The notes under the pieces were generated by a model that was not told the origin of the DNA, made no database searches, and saw nothing but the letters and a program-made list of their open reading frames with translations. From RGIG4576 sp045656705 (GTDB lineage Bacteria > Bacteroidota > Bacteroidia > Bacteroidales > Muribaculaceae): DNA of 62,563 bases. Position numbers and translations under genes: made by a program. Below are positions 18,214 to 27,708 of this stretch, one piece after another. Each line of letters begins with the position of its first letter. Within the stretch, counting starts at the first letter, position 1. The stretch lies in the NCBI GenBank assembly GCA_045656705.1, contig JAZORR010000032.1:1-62563 (forward strand), in the 5' to 3' direction.

Positions 18214-19161
18214 ATGACAAAGACTTTGGTAAATACTGAATTTAATTTTAAGGGACAAAAGAGTGTGTATCACGGAAAAGTGCGTGATGTGTATGATATC
18301 AATGACGACCTTCTTGTGATGGTGGCCACTGATCGCATCTCGGCTTTTGATGTGATTCTTCCTAAGGGTATTCCTTTCAAGGGACAAGTGCTTAATCAGA
18401 TTGCATCTTCTTTCCTTGATACTACTGCCGACATAGTTCCAAACTGGAAACTTGCTACTCCCGATCCTATGGTAACCGTAGGCTTGAAGTGCGAAGGTTT
18501 TAAGGTAGAAATGATTATTCGTGGTTACTTGACAGGTAGTGCTTGGCGCGATTATGCTGCTGGCTGTCGCGAAATCTGTGGCGTGAAACTTCCTGACGGA
18601 ATGAAAGAAAACGAACGTTTCCCTGAACCTATCATCACTCCTACCACCAAGGCCGATGCTGGTCACGACGAAAACATTTCTAAGGAAGAAATCATTGCAC
18701 AAGGCATAGTTTCTGCCGAGGATTATGAAGTGGTTGAAAAGTATACTCGTGCTCTTTTTGCTCGTGGTAGCGAAATCGCTGCTTCTAAGGGTTTGATTTT
18801 GGTTGATACTAAATACGAATTTGGTAAGCGTGATGGCAAGGTTATTCTTATGGACGAAATCCACACTCCAGACTCTTCTCGCTATTTCTATGCCGCAGAT
18901 TACCAAAAGCGTTTCGAAGCTGGTGAACCTCAAGTACAACTTTCTAAGGAGTTTGTACGCCAATGGCTTATCGACAACAACTTTATGGGCAAAGAAGGCC
19001 AACAAGTGCCTGAAATGACCGATGAGTACTGCGATTCTGTATCTGCTCGCTATATTGAGCTTTACGAAAACATCGTAGGCGAAAAGTTCGTTAAAGCTGA
19101 AGACGAAGATATTCACGCTCGCATAGAAAAGAACGTTTCTGAATATCTCAACAATCTATAA
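18214..19161 (+). CDS. purC: Phosphoribosylaminoimidazole-succinocarboxamide synthase
   Basis: This cytoplasmic enzyme makes SAICAR from CAIR, aspartate and ATP in purine synthesis. The 315-aa protein has YHGKVRDVYDI, VATDRISAFDVILP and the GLILVDTKYEFG motif that marks SAICAR synthetases, then LMDEIHTPDSSRY. It is the longer bacterial form. No purine riboswitch was recognised upstream. menG follows on the same strand after a weak hairpin. Confidence 0.96.
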   Translation: MTKTLVNTEFNFKGQKSVYHGKVRDVYDINDDLLVMVATDRISAFDVILPKGIPFKGQVLNQIASSFLDTTADIVPNWKLATPDPMVTVGLKCEGFKVEMIIRGYLTGSAWRDYAAGCREICGVKLPDGMKENERFPEPIITPTTKADAGHDENISKEEIIAQGIVSAEDYEVVEKYTRALFARGSEIAASKGLILVDTKYEFGKRDGKVILMDEIHTPDSSRYFYAADYQKRFEAGEPQVQLSKEFVRQWLIDNNFMGKEGQQVPEMTDEYCDSVSARYIELYENIVGEKFVKAEDEDIHARIEKNVSEYLNNL

Positions 19162-19173
19162 TCGTGAATTATG

Positions 19174-19205
19174 AGGAGTTAAGAAATTACTCTTAGCTCC
19201 TCTTT
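19174..19205 (+). terminator. Weak hairpin between purC and menG
   Basis: AGGAGTTAAGA (19174-19184) pairs with TCTTAGCTCCT (19191-19201) with one mismatch. The following tract (TTTATAAA) is short, so it may be a partial terminator or a processing site. Confidence 0.45.
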
Positions 19206-19227
19206 ATAAATACCAATACTGATAGAA

Positions 19228-19968
19228 GTGAATTATAAGGCTGAAGAAATACGTCCGTACAACGACCAAGAAGGTAAGACTGGTCAAGTGCGTCAGATGT
19301 TTGACTCCATTGCTCCTGCCTACGACTTCATGAATCATGCTATGACATTTGGCATAGACCGATGGTGGCGTAAGCGTGCAGTGAAAATGGTGGGCAAATA
19401 TCATCCAATGACTGTGCTCGATGTGGCTACTGGCACGGGCGACTTGGCATTACAGATTTTTGATACTATACATCCTCAACACATCACTGGAGTCGACCTT
19501 TCGGATGGTATGCTTGAAATAGGTCGTAAGAAAATCGCCGAACGCGACCTTACCAACCAAATCACACTCGAACAAGGCGACTGCCTTAATCTTCGATTTG
19601 AAGATGGAAGGTTTGATGCTGTAACTGTGGCATACGGTGTACGCAACTTTGAGCATCTCCAACAAGGCTATGCCGAAATGTATCGCGTGCTCGCAAAAGA
19701 GGGGATGCTATGTGTGGTAGAACTATCTGTGCCAACCAATCCCATAATGCGTACGTTATATAATATATACACTCACACTCTTGTTCCTTTTGTGGGACGT
19801 ATGATTTCCAAAGATCGCCGAGCATATAGTTACCTTCCAGAAAGCATTGCAGCTGTGGCTCAAGGTGAGGAAATGCTCGACATTATGCGTAAAGCGGGCT
19901 TTGTGAATTGCCGTTTCAAGCGAATGACTTTCGGCACTTGCACCATCTACATTGGAGAAAAAAGGTGA
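19228..19968 (+). CDS. menG: Demethylmenaquinone methyltransferase
   Basis: 246 aa, starting at GTG (19228). This class I SAM-dependent methyltransferase of the UbiE/MenG family adds the last methyl group of menaquinone, the quinone used by Bacteroidales. Diagnostic segments are FDSIAPAYDFMNHAMTFGID, the SAM motif VLDVATGTGDLALQ, and VAYGVRNFEHLQQGYAEMYR. An orthologue acting in ubiquinone synthesis is unlikely in an anaerobe. phoH, purC and menG in this order is a common Bacteroidetes arrangement. Confidence 0.93.
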   Translation: MNYKAEEIRPYNDQEGKTGQVRQMFDSIAPAYDFMNHAMTFGIDRWWRKRAVKMVGKYHPMTVLDVATGTGDLALQIFDTIHPQHITGVDLSDGMLEIGRKKIAERDLTNQITLEQGDCLNLRFEDGRFDAVTVAYGVRNFEHLQQGYAEMYRVLAKEGMLCVVELSVPTNPIMRTLYNIYTHTLVPFVGRMISKDRRAYSYLPESIAAVAQGEEMLDIMRKAGFVNCRFKRMTFGTCTIYIGEKR

Positions 19969-20015
19969 GGGTGTAACTAATACAAACTAAAAATTAACCG
20001 ATATTTCTAAAGATT

Positions 20016-20996
20016 ATGGCAGAAATAAAATGCATAGGCATTCTCACATCTGGTGGAGATGCTCCTGGTATGAATGCAGCTATACGTGCCGTCACTCGTG
20101 CGGCCATATATGGCGGACTTAAAGTGAAAGGTATATATCGTGGTTATCGTGGTCTTATCACTGGCGAAATCGTAGAATTTAAGACTCAAAATGTGTCAAA
20201 TATCATTCAAGCGGGTGGTACTATTTTGAAAACAGCTCGTTGCAAAGAGTTTCAAACTCCCGAAGGTCGCCAACAAGCCTACGAAATGATGAAAAAAGAA
20301 GGCATCGATGCCCTTGTGGTGATAGGCGGTGATGGTTCACTCACTGGAGCAAGAGTATTTGCCACCGAATACAACATTCCTATTGTGGGACTACCTGGCA
20401 CTATCGACAATGACCTCTATGGCACCGATCGCACTATCGGATATGACACTGCGCTCAACACCATTATGGAATGCGTCGACAAGATTCGCGACACTGCTAC
20501 CTCACACGAACGTCTGTTTTTCATCGAAGTGATGGGACGCGACGCCGGTTTCTTGGCTCTTAATGGTGCTATCGCTTCTGGAGCTGAAGCTGCCATTATC
20601 CCCGAAATTTCTACCGAAGTCGACCAATTAAGCGAACTCATCTCACATGGTTTCCGCAAGAGCAAAAACTCTTCTATAGTGCTTGTGGCTGAAAGTCCTA
20701 TAACTGGTGGTGCTATGGGTATGGCTGAGCGTGTAAAAAATGAATTTCCTCAATATGATGTGCGCGTTTCTATTCTCGGACACCTACAACGCGGTGGTTC
20801 TCCTACTGCAGCCGATCGCATACTTGCTTCTCGTATGGGTGCCGCTGCTATTGAGGCATTGCTCGAAGACCAACGCAATGTAATGATAGGTATTCGTAAC
20901 GATGAGATTGTATATGTTCCGTTCTCTAAAGCCATTAAGAACGACAAACCTATCAATCGCGAACTCCTCAACACACTTCGTACACTTTCTATTTAA
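20016..20996 (+). CDS. pfkA: ATP-dependent 6-phosphofructokinase
   Basis: Phosphorylates fructose-6-phosphate in glycolysis. 326 aa, normal for the bacterial enzyme. ILTSGGDAPGMNAAIR at the N-terminus and VVIGGDGSLTGA form the ATP site; PGTIDND and MGRDAGFLALNGA supply substrate contacts. GGDG rather than a PPi-type GGDD argues for ATP as the donor. It starts 47 bases after menG and is probably co-transcribed. Confidence 0.95.
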   Translation: MAEIKCIGILTSGGDAPGMNAAIRAVTRAAIYGGLKVKGIYRGYRGLITGEIVEFKTQNVSNIIQAGGTILKTARCKEFQTPEGRQQAYEMMKKEGIDALVVIGGDGSLTGARVFATEYNIPIVGLPGTIDNDLYGTDRTIGYDTALNTIMECVDKIRDTATSHERLFFIEVMGRDAGFLALNGAIASGAEAAIIPEISTEVDQLSELISHGFRKSKNSSIVLVAESPITGGAMGMAERVKNEFPQYDVRVSILGHLQRGGSPTAADRILASRMGAAAIEALLEDQRNVMIGIRNDEIVYVPFSKAIKNDKPINRELLNTLRTLSI

Positions 20997-21052
20997 ATAG
21001 AGTCTATACTTTGTTTTCTCAAGCAAGTATCTAAATCAATATTTTTATGACT

Positions 21053-21090
21053 AAACAGGTTCTACACAATGGATAGGACCTGTTTTCTTG
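21053..21090 (+). terminator. Terminator after pfkA
   Basis: AAACAGGT (21053-21060) pairs with ACCTGTTT (21078-21085), followed by TTCTTGTTT. Confidence 0.8.
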
Positions 21091-21229
21091 TTTAAACACC
21101 CATCATATTACATTAGTCTACAACCACTTAACTATCTTTTATGAGAATCTGTAGTTCAATTCCAAATTTATTAACATACCCCAACTAACCAATCTGCAGA
21201 CTCTAAAAACTTATGAAAACGAGCTGTAA

Positions 21230-21262
21230 TTTGGTGGTAACGAGAAAAATTTAGTACCTTTG
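21230..21262 (+). promoter_or_regulatory. Two-box Bacteroidetes promoter for rbfA
   Basis: TTTG (21230-21233), 21 bases, then TACCTTTG (21255-21262). Transcription would begin near 21270, leaving a leader of about 100 bases before rbfA. Confidence 0.65.
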
Positions 21263-21366
21263 TTAATTGGTTCAGTTATATCCATTTCATAGCCGATTAA
21301 TTAGATAGCTAAATCATGGGATATACTCACACCTACCAAATAGTATAATTTGATTTTATAACATAT

Positions 21367-21747
21367 ATGGAAACAACAAGACAACAAAAAATAGCTCGCC
21401 TTCTTCAAAAGGAATTGAGCGAAATCTTCCGCCAAGAAACAGCGAAGATTGGTAATGTTATCGTGAGCGTGAGCGCTGTACGCGTTTCTCCCGACTTGAG
21501 CATTGCACGCTCATACTTGAGCATCTTCCCTTCTGATAAGGCTCAAGTGCTTATCGATAGCATCAACAAGAGTGCTAAGCAAATCCGATACGACCTTGCT
21601 CAAAAGGTGCGTTTCCAATTGCGTAAGACTCCCGAACTTTTCTTCCACCTCGATGACTCGCTCGACTATATCGAACACATCGACAACCTTCTCGGCAAAA
21701 CTATCAAGCGCGAAGATAACGACAAAGCCGACGCAAACGAAGAATAA
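21367..21747 (+). CDS. rbfA: Ribosome-binding factor A
   Basis: 126 aa. RbfA binds the 30S subunit and helps 16S rRNA 5'-end maturation. The N-terminus (RQQKIARLLQKELSEIFRQE), the VSVSAVRVSPDLSIARSYLS strand and the RKTPELFFHLDDSLDYIEHI segment are characteristic. The C-terminal acidic tail is short. The permease gene begins 27 bases downstream, an arrangement I recall from other Bacteroidetes. Confidence 0.95.
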   Translation: METTRQQKIARLLQKELSEIFRQETAKIGNVIVSVSAVRVSPDLSIARSYLSIFPSDKAQVLIDSINKSAKQIRYDLAQKVRFQLRKTPELFFHLDDSLDYIEHIDNLLGKTIKREDNDKADANEE

Positions 21748-21774
21748 CAGAAATCACTCCACCATTTCTCCATT

Positions 21775-23001
21775 GTGAAGCTGTCTATAGACATAGCTTG
21801 GCGTTACCTTAAAGCCAAGAAAACGCATAATGCGGTGAACATCATTTCCATCATCTCAGTGTGTGGTGTGGTGCTCGCCACTATTGCGCTTGTGTGTGTG
21901 CTTTCGGTGTTTAATGGGTTTTCCTCGCTTATGAGCGATAAACTTGCTATGCTCGATCCTCAGCTAAAAATCCAACACACCCATTTCAAGACCATCGCCA
22001 ATGCTGATAGTTTAGTCAATATCGTGAGTCAAATAGATGGAGTAGAAAAGTGTGTGCCTACTATCGAAGAGCAAGCATTAGCCGTGTATGGCACTAAACA
22101 AATGCCTGTGATAGTAAAAGGTATACCACAAGACTACAACCAAGTAACTTCTATCCATCAACTTATTCCCTACGGCGAATATCTTCTCGAAGATAGCATC
22201 AATAGATATGCTATCATAAGCATAGGCGTAGCAAGTCAGCTCAGCAACGGCAACGGATTCTTTGAATATCTCAAGATTTACGAGCCTCGTCGCAAAGGGC
22301 GTATCAATCTGTCTATGCCTTCCACAGCCTTTAAGGTGGATTCACTCTACATCTCAGGCATCTATCGCACCGACCAAAACACATATGATCGTGATATGAT
22401 ATATCTGCCACTCACTGTGGCACGACGCCTCCTCGACTACACCTGTGAAGCATCATATGTAGAGGTAAAACTCAAGCCAAATGCCGACGAACAACACATA
22501 GCATCTCAAATAGCAACAGTCATAGGTAACGACTACATCGTAAAAAATAGAATGATGCAACAAGATGTGGCTTTCAAAATGGTCAACATCGAGAAATGGA
22601 TCACATTCCTTCTATTGTCGTTCATCCTTGTCATAGCCACATTCAACGTTATCAGTTCGTTATCGCTGCTCATAATCGAAAAAGAAGAGAGCATACGTAT
22701 TTTTCGCACTCTCGGAGCATCCGATTCTATGATTACGCGCATATTCATCATAGAGGGACTTCTCATCACAGTTGCAGGTGCCGTAGTGGGCATTTGTCTG
22801 GGTTTATTCTTATGTCTGCTTCAGCAAGAGTTTGGACTCATAAAGCTCGCCGCCTCATCGGCAGAAGTAATAGTAGATAGCTATCCTGTTAAAGTCATTT
22901 TCTCCGACATCATAGTAGTCTTTGGTTTGGTGTGTTCGGTGGGACTGCTCACCTCACTTGCCACAGCAGCGCTTATGCGTTCGCACCTCAAAAACGATTG
23001 A
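21775..23001 (+). CDS. ABC transporter permease, LolC/LolE (FtsX) type
   Basis: 408 aa starting at GTG (21775). A short N-terminus (SIDIAWRYLKAKKTHNAVNI) is followed by one TM (about 20-45), a periplasmic domain (about 50-265) and three C-terminal TM segments, the MacB/FtsX plan. EESIRIFRTLGASDSMITRIF before the third TM is the coupling-helix signature. By family it would extract lipoproteins from the inner membrane with an ATPase partner; no ATPase gene is next to it, so the exact role is open. Confidence 0.87.
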   Translation: MKLSIDIAWRYLKAKKTHNAVNIISIISVCGVVLATIALVCVLSVFNGFSSLMSDKLAMLDPQLKIQHTHFKTIANADSLVNIVSQIDGVEKCVPTIEEQALAVYGTKQMPVIVKGIPQDYNQVTSIHQLIPYGEYLLEDSINRYAIISIGVASQLSNGNGFFEYLKIYEPRRKGRINLSMPSTAFKVDSLYISGIYRTDQNTYDRDMIYLPLTVARRLLDYTCEASYVEVKLKPNADEQHIASQIATVIGNDYIVKNRMMQQDVAFKMVNIEKWITFLLLSFILVIATFNVISSLSLLIIEKEESIRIFRTLGASDSMITRIFIIEGLLITVAGAVVGICLGLFLCLLQQEFGLIKLAASSAEVIVDSYPVKVIFSDIIVVFGLVCSVGLLTSLATAALMRSHLKND

Positions 23002-23151
23002 GGTCCAATTGTTTTACCCAACCCCGACACCCATTTTCGCCTTAATACTAAAAAAATCAAAGTCTTTCGGCTCATCATATCATTTTTTTCACTAACTTAG
23101 CAACTTATTAAATAACTATTTTTTGATTCACTAATATTTAAATTCATACTG

Positions 23152-24933
23152 ATGAAAAAAATTTACTTCTTAACTCTCGCAATCCTTTGCGCTTGCGTGG
23201 CTAATGCAGCAGGTGTAATCAACATCTACGCAAAGAAAACAAGCGATACTTCTTCGCTCAATCTTTATGCATGGACCGGCAGTGGCGAACTTCTTGGCAT
23301 ATGGCCTGGTAAAAAATTCTCTGAAACAGTGAATGTAAATGGTGTTGACTACTGGAAAATGTCGGTCAACACTGGTTCAAGTGCTACTTGGAATCTTATT
23401 TTCAACAACGGTAGCGGTCAAACAGTGGATATGAAAGGTCCATCTTCCGATACCTACTACGAAGTGAAAAAAGGTGGTAATAAAGGTCTTACTGCAACCA
23501 CTGTTGCCGATATGAACCCAAATTCTACTGGTTTCTATCTTTATGGTAACGAAATCAACGGTTGGACTGTAGATAGCAGTTACGAATTCCAAAAAACAAG
23601 TACCGACAATGTGTACACTCTTGAAAATGTAAAGGTATGTGGTTACTTCAAGGTAGGTAGTAGCGACTGGAAAACAAGTCTTGGTACTCCAAACAGTTCT
23701 CTTATTGCCGCCGACACTCCTATAACACTTGTCAACGATCTCGCAAGCAAAAATCTTTACACAGATGGCACTTACATCGCTACATTCACACTTGATATGC
23801 GTCAATCATCACCTACACTTAGCTTCACTGGCTACAAGTCAAATTCTGAGGTATATCTAAAGGGTGAAATGAACAGCTGGAGCGACAATGCCGATTGGCA
23901 ATTCGTAAGCCATGGTACTGGGGTATATACTCTCGAAAAATCAATTTCTGCCGACCTCGGTAAATTCAAAATCACTGCCAATGGCAATTGGTATGGCCTT
24001 CCTGGCGACAGCGAACCTGTGACTCTACAATATGGCACAGTTACACTTGGCGATGGTAAAGACATGGCTCTTCCTGCTGGCACATTCGCAAGCAAGATGA
24101 CAGTTACTATTGGCGAAGATAGTTCAGTGAAAATCAATACCGAGCAAGGCGAGCTTATCCCTGGTATCTTCCTTCGCGGCACAGTAAACGGTTGGAATGC
24201 CGAAGAAACTTACAAGTTTACTGAAGTGAGCGAAAACGTATACGAATTACGCGACGTTCGCCTACAAGGTTTCTTCAAGATTGCCGACTCTCAATGGGCA
24301 AAGCACAATTACGGTTCTTCTGATGGTTCTAAACTTAAGGTAGGACAAACCAACTATATCGTAAATGGTGGCGACAGCAAAAACTTCACACTCAACGGTA
24401 CTTACCAATGTAGCCTTATCAAACTTGACATCTCGGGCAACACTCCTACACTTACCATTTCAGGCGTAGCCACTACATCTGGTATCTTCGTTAGCACCAC
24501 TTCTCTTGGTAGCAACAACGAGGAATGGGAATTTGAAGACAATGGAGCAGGCGTCTACACTCTCGAAAACAACCTTCAAGACGAAGCATTCAATATCGTA
24601 GTGAATGGCAAATCTTATGGTATCAACGCCAACGAATCAAACGAGCTTATCTTCGACGAAACCTACACACTTGTGGAAGGTGGACAAAGCATCGCTATCC
24701 CTGAAGAAACTGCTGTTGGATACTTTGAACTCAACATCTCCGACAATGGTAAAGACGTGATTCTAATGGCAAGCGAAGGCGAATACAACGAAAATTCGGC
24801 TATCACCGAAGTTAATGCCGATCGCAACACACCTATAGAATATTACAACCTACAAGGTACTAAGGTAGCCAACCCAGCCAAAGGTATTTTCATTCGCAAA
24901 CAAGGCACAACTGCCATCAAGGTAGTGCTATAA
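23152..24933 (+). CDS. Secreted multi-domain protein with CBM26/SusE-like repeats and a shared C-terminal tail
   Basis: 593 aa, signal peptide MKKIYFLTLAILCACVANA. Residues about 22-115 (VINIYAKKTSD..., LLGIWPGKKFSETVNVNG, NLIFNNGSGQTVDMKG) look like a starch-binding CBM26-type module. Then come four related beta-rich repeats beginning GFYLYGNEINGW, EVYLKGEMNSW, GIFLRGTVNGW and GIFVSTTSLG, like those of SusE/SusF outer-membrane glycan-binding proteins. No catalytic domain is visible. The last about 30 residues (EYYNLQGTKVANPAKG...) match three other proteins here. It is probably a surface carbohydrate-binding protein; the ligand is inferred only from fold resemblance. Confidence 0.75.
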   Translation: MKKIYFLTLAILCACVANAAGVINIYAKKTSDTSSLNLYAWTGSGELLGIWPGKKFSETVNVNGVDYWKMSVNTGSSATWNLIFNNGSGQTVDMKGPSSDTYYEVKKGGNKGLTATTVADMNPNSTGFYLYGNEINGWTVDSSYEFQKTSTDNVYTLENVKVCGYFKVGSSDWKTSLGTPNSSLIAADTPITLVNDLASKNLYTDGTYIATFTLDMRQSSPTLSFTGYKSNSEVYLKGEMNSWSDNADWQFVSHGTGVYTLEKSISADLGKFKITANGNWYGLPGDSEPVTLQYGTVTLGDGKDMALPAGTFASKMTVTIGEDSSVKINTEQGELIPGIFLRGTVNGWNAEETYKFTEVSENVYELRDVRLQGFFKIADSQWAKHNYGSSDGSKLKVGQTNYIVNGGDSKNFTLNGTYQCSLIKLDISGNTPTLTISGVATTSGIFVSTTSLGSNNEEWEFEDNGAGVYTLENNLQDEAFNIVVNGKSYGINANESNELIFDETYTLVEGGQSIAIPEETAVGYFELNISDNGKDVILMASEGEYNENSAITEVNADRNTPIEYYNLQGTKVANPAKGIFIRKQGTTAIKVVL

Positions 24934-24985
24934 ACAGCGAAAATCAATAACAGTGTGTGTATGCCACACACTCCACATTCGCCAA

Positions 24986-25028
24986 AAGAGTCAAGTCCAC
25001 CATAAGGACTTGGCTCTTTCTTTTTTCC
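24986..25028 (+). terminator. Terminator after the secreted CBM26-like gene
   Basis: AAGAGTCAAGTCC (24986-24998) pairs with GGACTTGGCTCTT (25006-25018) with one mismatch, then TCTTTTTT. Confidence 0.88.
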
Positions 25029-25078
25029 AATGACTATTGTATCATCTATTAATGCTCACGCTTCATAATTATATCGTA

Positions 25079-25125
25079 CCAAAATGTCATTTTGGCCCTA
25101 AAATACGCCAAAAGGCTCATTTTGG
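25079..25125. promoter_or_regulatory. Palindrome pair, possible operator
   Basis: CCAAAATGTCATTTTGG (25079-25095) is a perfect 8-bp-arm palindrome. A second, CCAAAA...TTTTGG (25108-25125), follows about 13 bases later. Both lie upstream of the promoter at 25168-25200. Confidence 0.45.
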
Positions 25126-25167
25126 TGGGTAAAAGGGCTATTTGCGTACTTTTTGAGTACTATTTTC

Positions 25168-25200
25168 TTTGGAAATAACCTTTTTTGGGTATTATCTTTG
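25168..25200 (+). promoter_or_regulatory. Two-box Bacteroidetes promoter for the DUF4251-like gene
   Basis: TTTG (25168-25171), 21 bases, then TATCTTTG (25193-25200), 51 bases before the ATG. Confidence 0.65.
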
Positions 25201-25251
25201 CGATAAATTATATTTCATAGTAATTCCATTAACATTAAAAGCTAAACTAAT

Positions 25252-25920
25252 ATGAAGAAAATCTTTTTATCTATTATGATGATTTTGGCTGTGGGCTTAT
25301 GTGCAGCAGCACAAGATACCGTCGATAATCCTACGCGCGAACTCACAAAAAAAGAGAAAAAAGCCATAGAAAAACGCAACAAGGAAATAAAGGACTCTAT
25401 TGCTCACGAAGATGCAATAAAGGCGATACAAGACAGCGTGTATATCCTCCTTGTGGATAAGACTATGGAACGCAATATCGACGATGAGTCACGTGCGCTC
25501 AATTTTGTGATTGTAGAAAAGAATAAAATGCTTGTGCAAACCGGACAGGCGCGCACTTACACCGGCAATAATAATCTCGGTGGCATCACAGTGATGACAG
25601 AGATAGTGGGCGATGTGAAAACCGAAGTTAAAAAGAATGGTGAAGTGAATAGCAAGTTCAAGGTTAAAGACACCTTCCTATCGGGCGATGTGAGAGTGAA
25701 ACTTTACAAGAAAGGTAACTACGGCGAAGTGAATATTCTTCACACAAAATCGGGCCAACATATCACTTACTTTGGCAATTTCGTACCATTCAAGCAATCT
25801 ATGGTGGGCAGTGCTATAGAAGTGGGTAAACTATATGTGCCAGGGGCTTGGGACCCATTCACTATGGGCGACAAACGCGATGTGGGTGTGCTTATGGACT
25901 ATCTCACAGGTAAAAGATAA
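25252..25920 (+). CDS. Exported DUF4251-like protein
   Basis: 222 aa with a signal peptide ending CAAA. A Lys/Glu-rich helix (ELTKKEKKAIEKRNKEIKDS) is followed by a beta-rich domain with NFVIVEKNKMLVQTGQ, GGITVMTEIVGD and ITYFGNFVPF. The pattern (strand, GGIT, paired strands, G.fvPf) is like Bacteroidetes DUF4251 proteins; the match is from memory and moderate. Probably periplasmic; function unknown. A palindrome pair upstream suggests specific regulation. Confidence 0.65.
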   Translation: MKKIFLSIMMILAVGLCAAAQDTVDNPTRELTKKEKKAIEKRNKEIKDSIAHEDAIKAIQDSVYILLVDKTMERNIDDESRALNFVIVEKNKMLVQTGQARTYTGNNNLGGITVMTEIVGDVKTEVKKNGEVNSKFKVKDTFLSGDVRVKLYKKGNYGEVNILHTKSGQHITYFGNFVPFKQSMVGSAIEVGKLYVPGAWDPFTMGDKRDVGVLMDYLTGKR

Positions 25921-25975
25921 TATTCTTTGTGGTGGCACTAAATTCATTGGCTAATACATAAAATGCTTATAATCG

Positions 25976-26015
25976 AAAAAGAGGTTGAAATCCAATTGGA
26001 ATTCAACCTCTTTCG
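25976..26015. terminator. Bidirectional terminator between converging genes
   Basis: AAAGAGGTTGAA (25978-25989) pairs with TTCAACCTCTTT (26002-26013); the middle TCCAATTGGA is itself palindromic, giving a nearly continuous stem. A-run and T-run on the two sides serve both the DUF4251-like gene and groL. Confidence 0.85.
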
Positions 26016-26042
26016 TTATCTATATCCTTACGAGGAAAGAGA

Positions 26043-27668
26043 TTACATCATTCCACCCATACCTGGATTCATTGCTGGAGCAGGATTTTCTTCAGGTTTT
26101 TCAGCGATCACACACTCAGTGGTCAAGAACATGCCAGCGATAGAAGCTGCATTTTCAAGTGCCACACGAGTAACCTTCGCAGGATCGATTACACCTGTTT
26201 CAAACAAGTTTTCAAACTTATTGGTGCGAGCATTGTAACCGAAGTCGCCTTCGCCATCTTTCACCTTTTGCACGATTACTGCACCTTCAAGACCTGCATT
26301 GTAAACGATTTGACGAAGAGGTTCTTCAATCGCACGACGAATGATGTCAATACCTGTAGTTTCATCGTCGTTCACTCCCTTAAGGTCTTCAAGAGCAGCC
26401 ACGCAACGAATGTAGGCAGTACCACCACCAGGTACAATACCTTCAGCCACTGCAGCACGAGTAGCACTTAATGCGTCGTCAACGCGGTCTTTCTTTTCCT
26501 TCATTTCCACTTCAGATGGAGCACCGATGTAAAGCACAGCCACACCACCTGCAAGTTTTGCAAGACGTTCTTGAAGTTTTTCGCGATCGTATTGCGACTT
26601 AGTAGTTTCTATTTGCACCTTGATTTGAGCCACACGGTCAGCGATAGCTTGCTTGTCGCCCATACCGTTCACGATAGTAGTGTTTTCCTTGTTCACTGCA
26701 ATCTTTTCGGCAGTACCAAGCATATCCACAGTAGCACCTTCAAGTGTCAAACCCTTTTCTTCCGAAATCACCACACCACCAGTGAGGATAGCGATATCTT
26801 CGAGCATTTCCTTGCGACGATCACCGAAGCCTGGAGCCTTCACTGCACAAATCTTCAATGAACCACGAAGACGATTCACTACAAGAGTGGCAAGAGCTTC
26901 GTTGTCAACATCTTCAGCGATAATCAATAGCGGACGACCACTCTTTGCAGTAGCTTCGAGAATAGGAAGCATATCCTTAAGGTTAGAAATCTTCTTGTCG
27001 TAAAGAAGAATGAATGGAGCATCCATTTCACATTCCATCTTTTCGGTGTTAGTCACGAAATATGGTGAAATGTAACCGCGGTCGAATTGCATACCTTCTA
27101 CAATTTCCACTGTAGTATCAGTACCCTTAGCTTCTTCCACTGTGATTACGCCTTCTTTCTTCACCTTACGCATAGCTTCGGCAATAAGACGACCGATTTC
27201 TTCGTCGTTATTAGCCGACACCTTAGCCACATTTTCAATCTTATCGAAATCATCGCCCACTTCTTGAGCTTGTGCCTTGATGCCTTCCACCACTTTAGCC
27301 ACAGCCTTGTCGATACCACGCTTCAAGTCCATAGGGTTTGCACCAGCAGCCACATTCTTCAATCCTGTAGTGATGATAGCTTGAGCAAGCACAGTAGCCG
27401 TAGTAGTACCATCACCAGCATCGTCGCCAGTCTTAGAAGCCACTTCCTTCACAAGTTGTGCACCCATATTTTGGAACTTATCTTCAAGTTCCACTTCCTT
27501 AGCCACACTCACACCATCTTTAGTGATATGAGGAGCACCAAACTTCTTTTCGATGATAACATTGCGTCCCTTAGGACCAAGAGTCACCTTCACAGCATCG
27601 GCAAGAGCGTCAACGCCCTTCTTTAGCTCTTCGCGAGCATTGATATTGAATTTAATTTCTTTAGCCAT
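26043..27668 (-). CDS. groL: Chaperonin GroEL
   Basis: 541 aa, the 60-kDa cytoplasmic chaperonin that folds proteins in its ring cavity with GroES. VTLGPKGRNVIIEKKFG and GDGTTTATVLAQAI (with the conserved catalytic Asp) carry the ATP site; the C-terminus ends in the Gly/Met tail GMGGMM. groES is immediately upstream with 40 bases between. Confidence 0.98.
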   Translation of the reverse strand: MAKEIKFNINAREELKKGVDALADAVKVTLGPKGRNVIIEKKFGAPHITKDGVSVAKEVELEDKFQNMGAQLVKEVASKTGDDAGDGTTTATVLAQAIITTGLKNVAAGANPMDLKRGIDKAVAKVVEGIKAQAQEVGDDFDKIENVAKVSANNDEEIGRLIAEAMRKVKKEGVITVEEAKGTDTTVEIVEGMQFDRGYISPYFVTNTEKMECEMDAPFILLYDKKISNLKDMLPILEATAKSGRPLLIIAEDVDNEALATLVVNRLRGSLKICAVKAPGFGDRRKEMLEDIAILTGGVVISEEKGLTLEGATVDMLGTAEKIAVNKENTTIVNGMGDKQAIADRVAQIKVQIETTKSQYDREKLQERLAKLAGGVAVLYIGAPSEVEMKEKKDRVDDALSATRAAVAEGIVPGGGTAYIRCVAALEDLKGVNDDETTGIDIIRRAIEEPLRQIVYNAGLEGAVIVQKVKDGEGDFGYNARTNKFENLFETGVIDPAKVTRVALENAASIAGMFLTTECVIAEKPEENPAPAMNPGMGGMM

Positions 27669-27708
27669 TTTAATTGTTGTTTTTGATAGTTATTATTAAT
27701 AAGATTTA

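Larger units (their letters stand above)
20997..21366. other. Intergenic region between pfkA and rbfA
   Basis: This 370-base gap contains the pfkA terminator (21053-21090), a two-box promoter (21230-21262) and a leader of roughly 100 bases with a possible long-range stem. No further gene was found. Confidence 0.6.
24934..25251. other. Intergenic region with palindromes and a two-box promoter
   Basis: 318 bases holding the terminator of the preceding gene (24986-25028), a palindrome pair (25079-25125) and a promoter (25168-25200). No gene is seen. Confidence 0.6.

Noticed and set aside
18175..19116. Open frame (313 codons) antisense to purC
   Set aside because: Same reason; purC motifs are on the plus strand.
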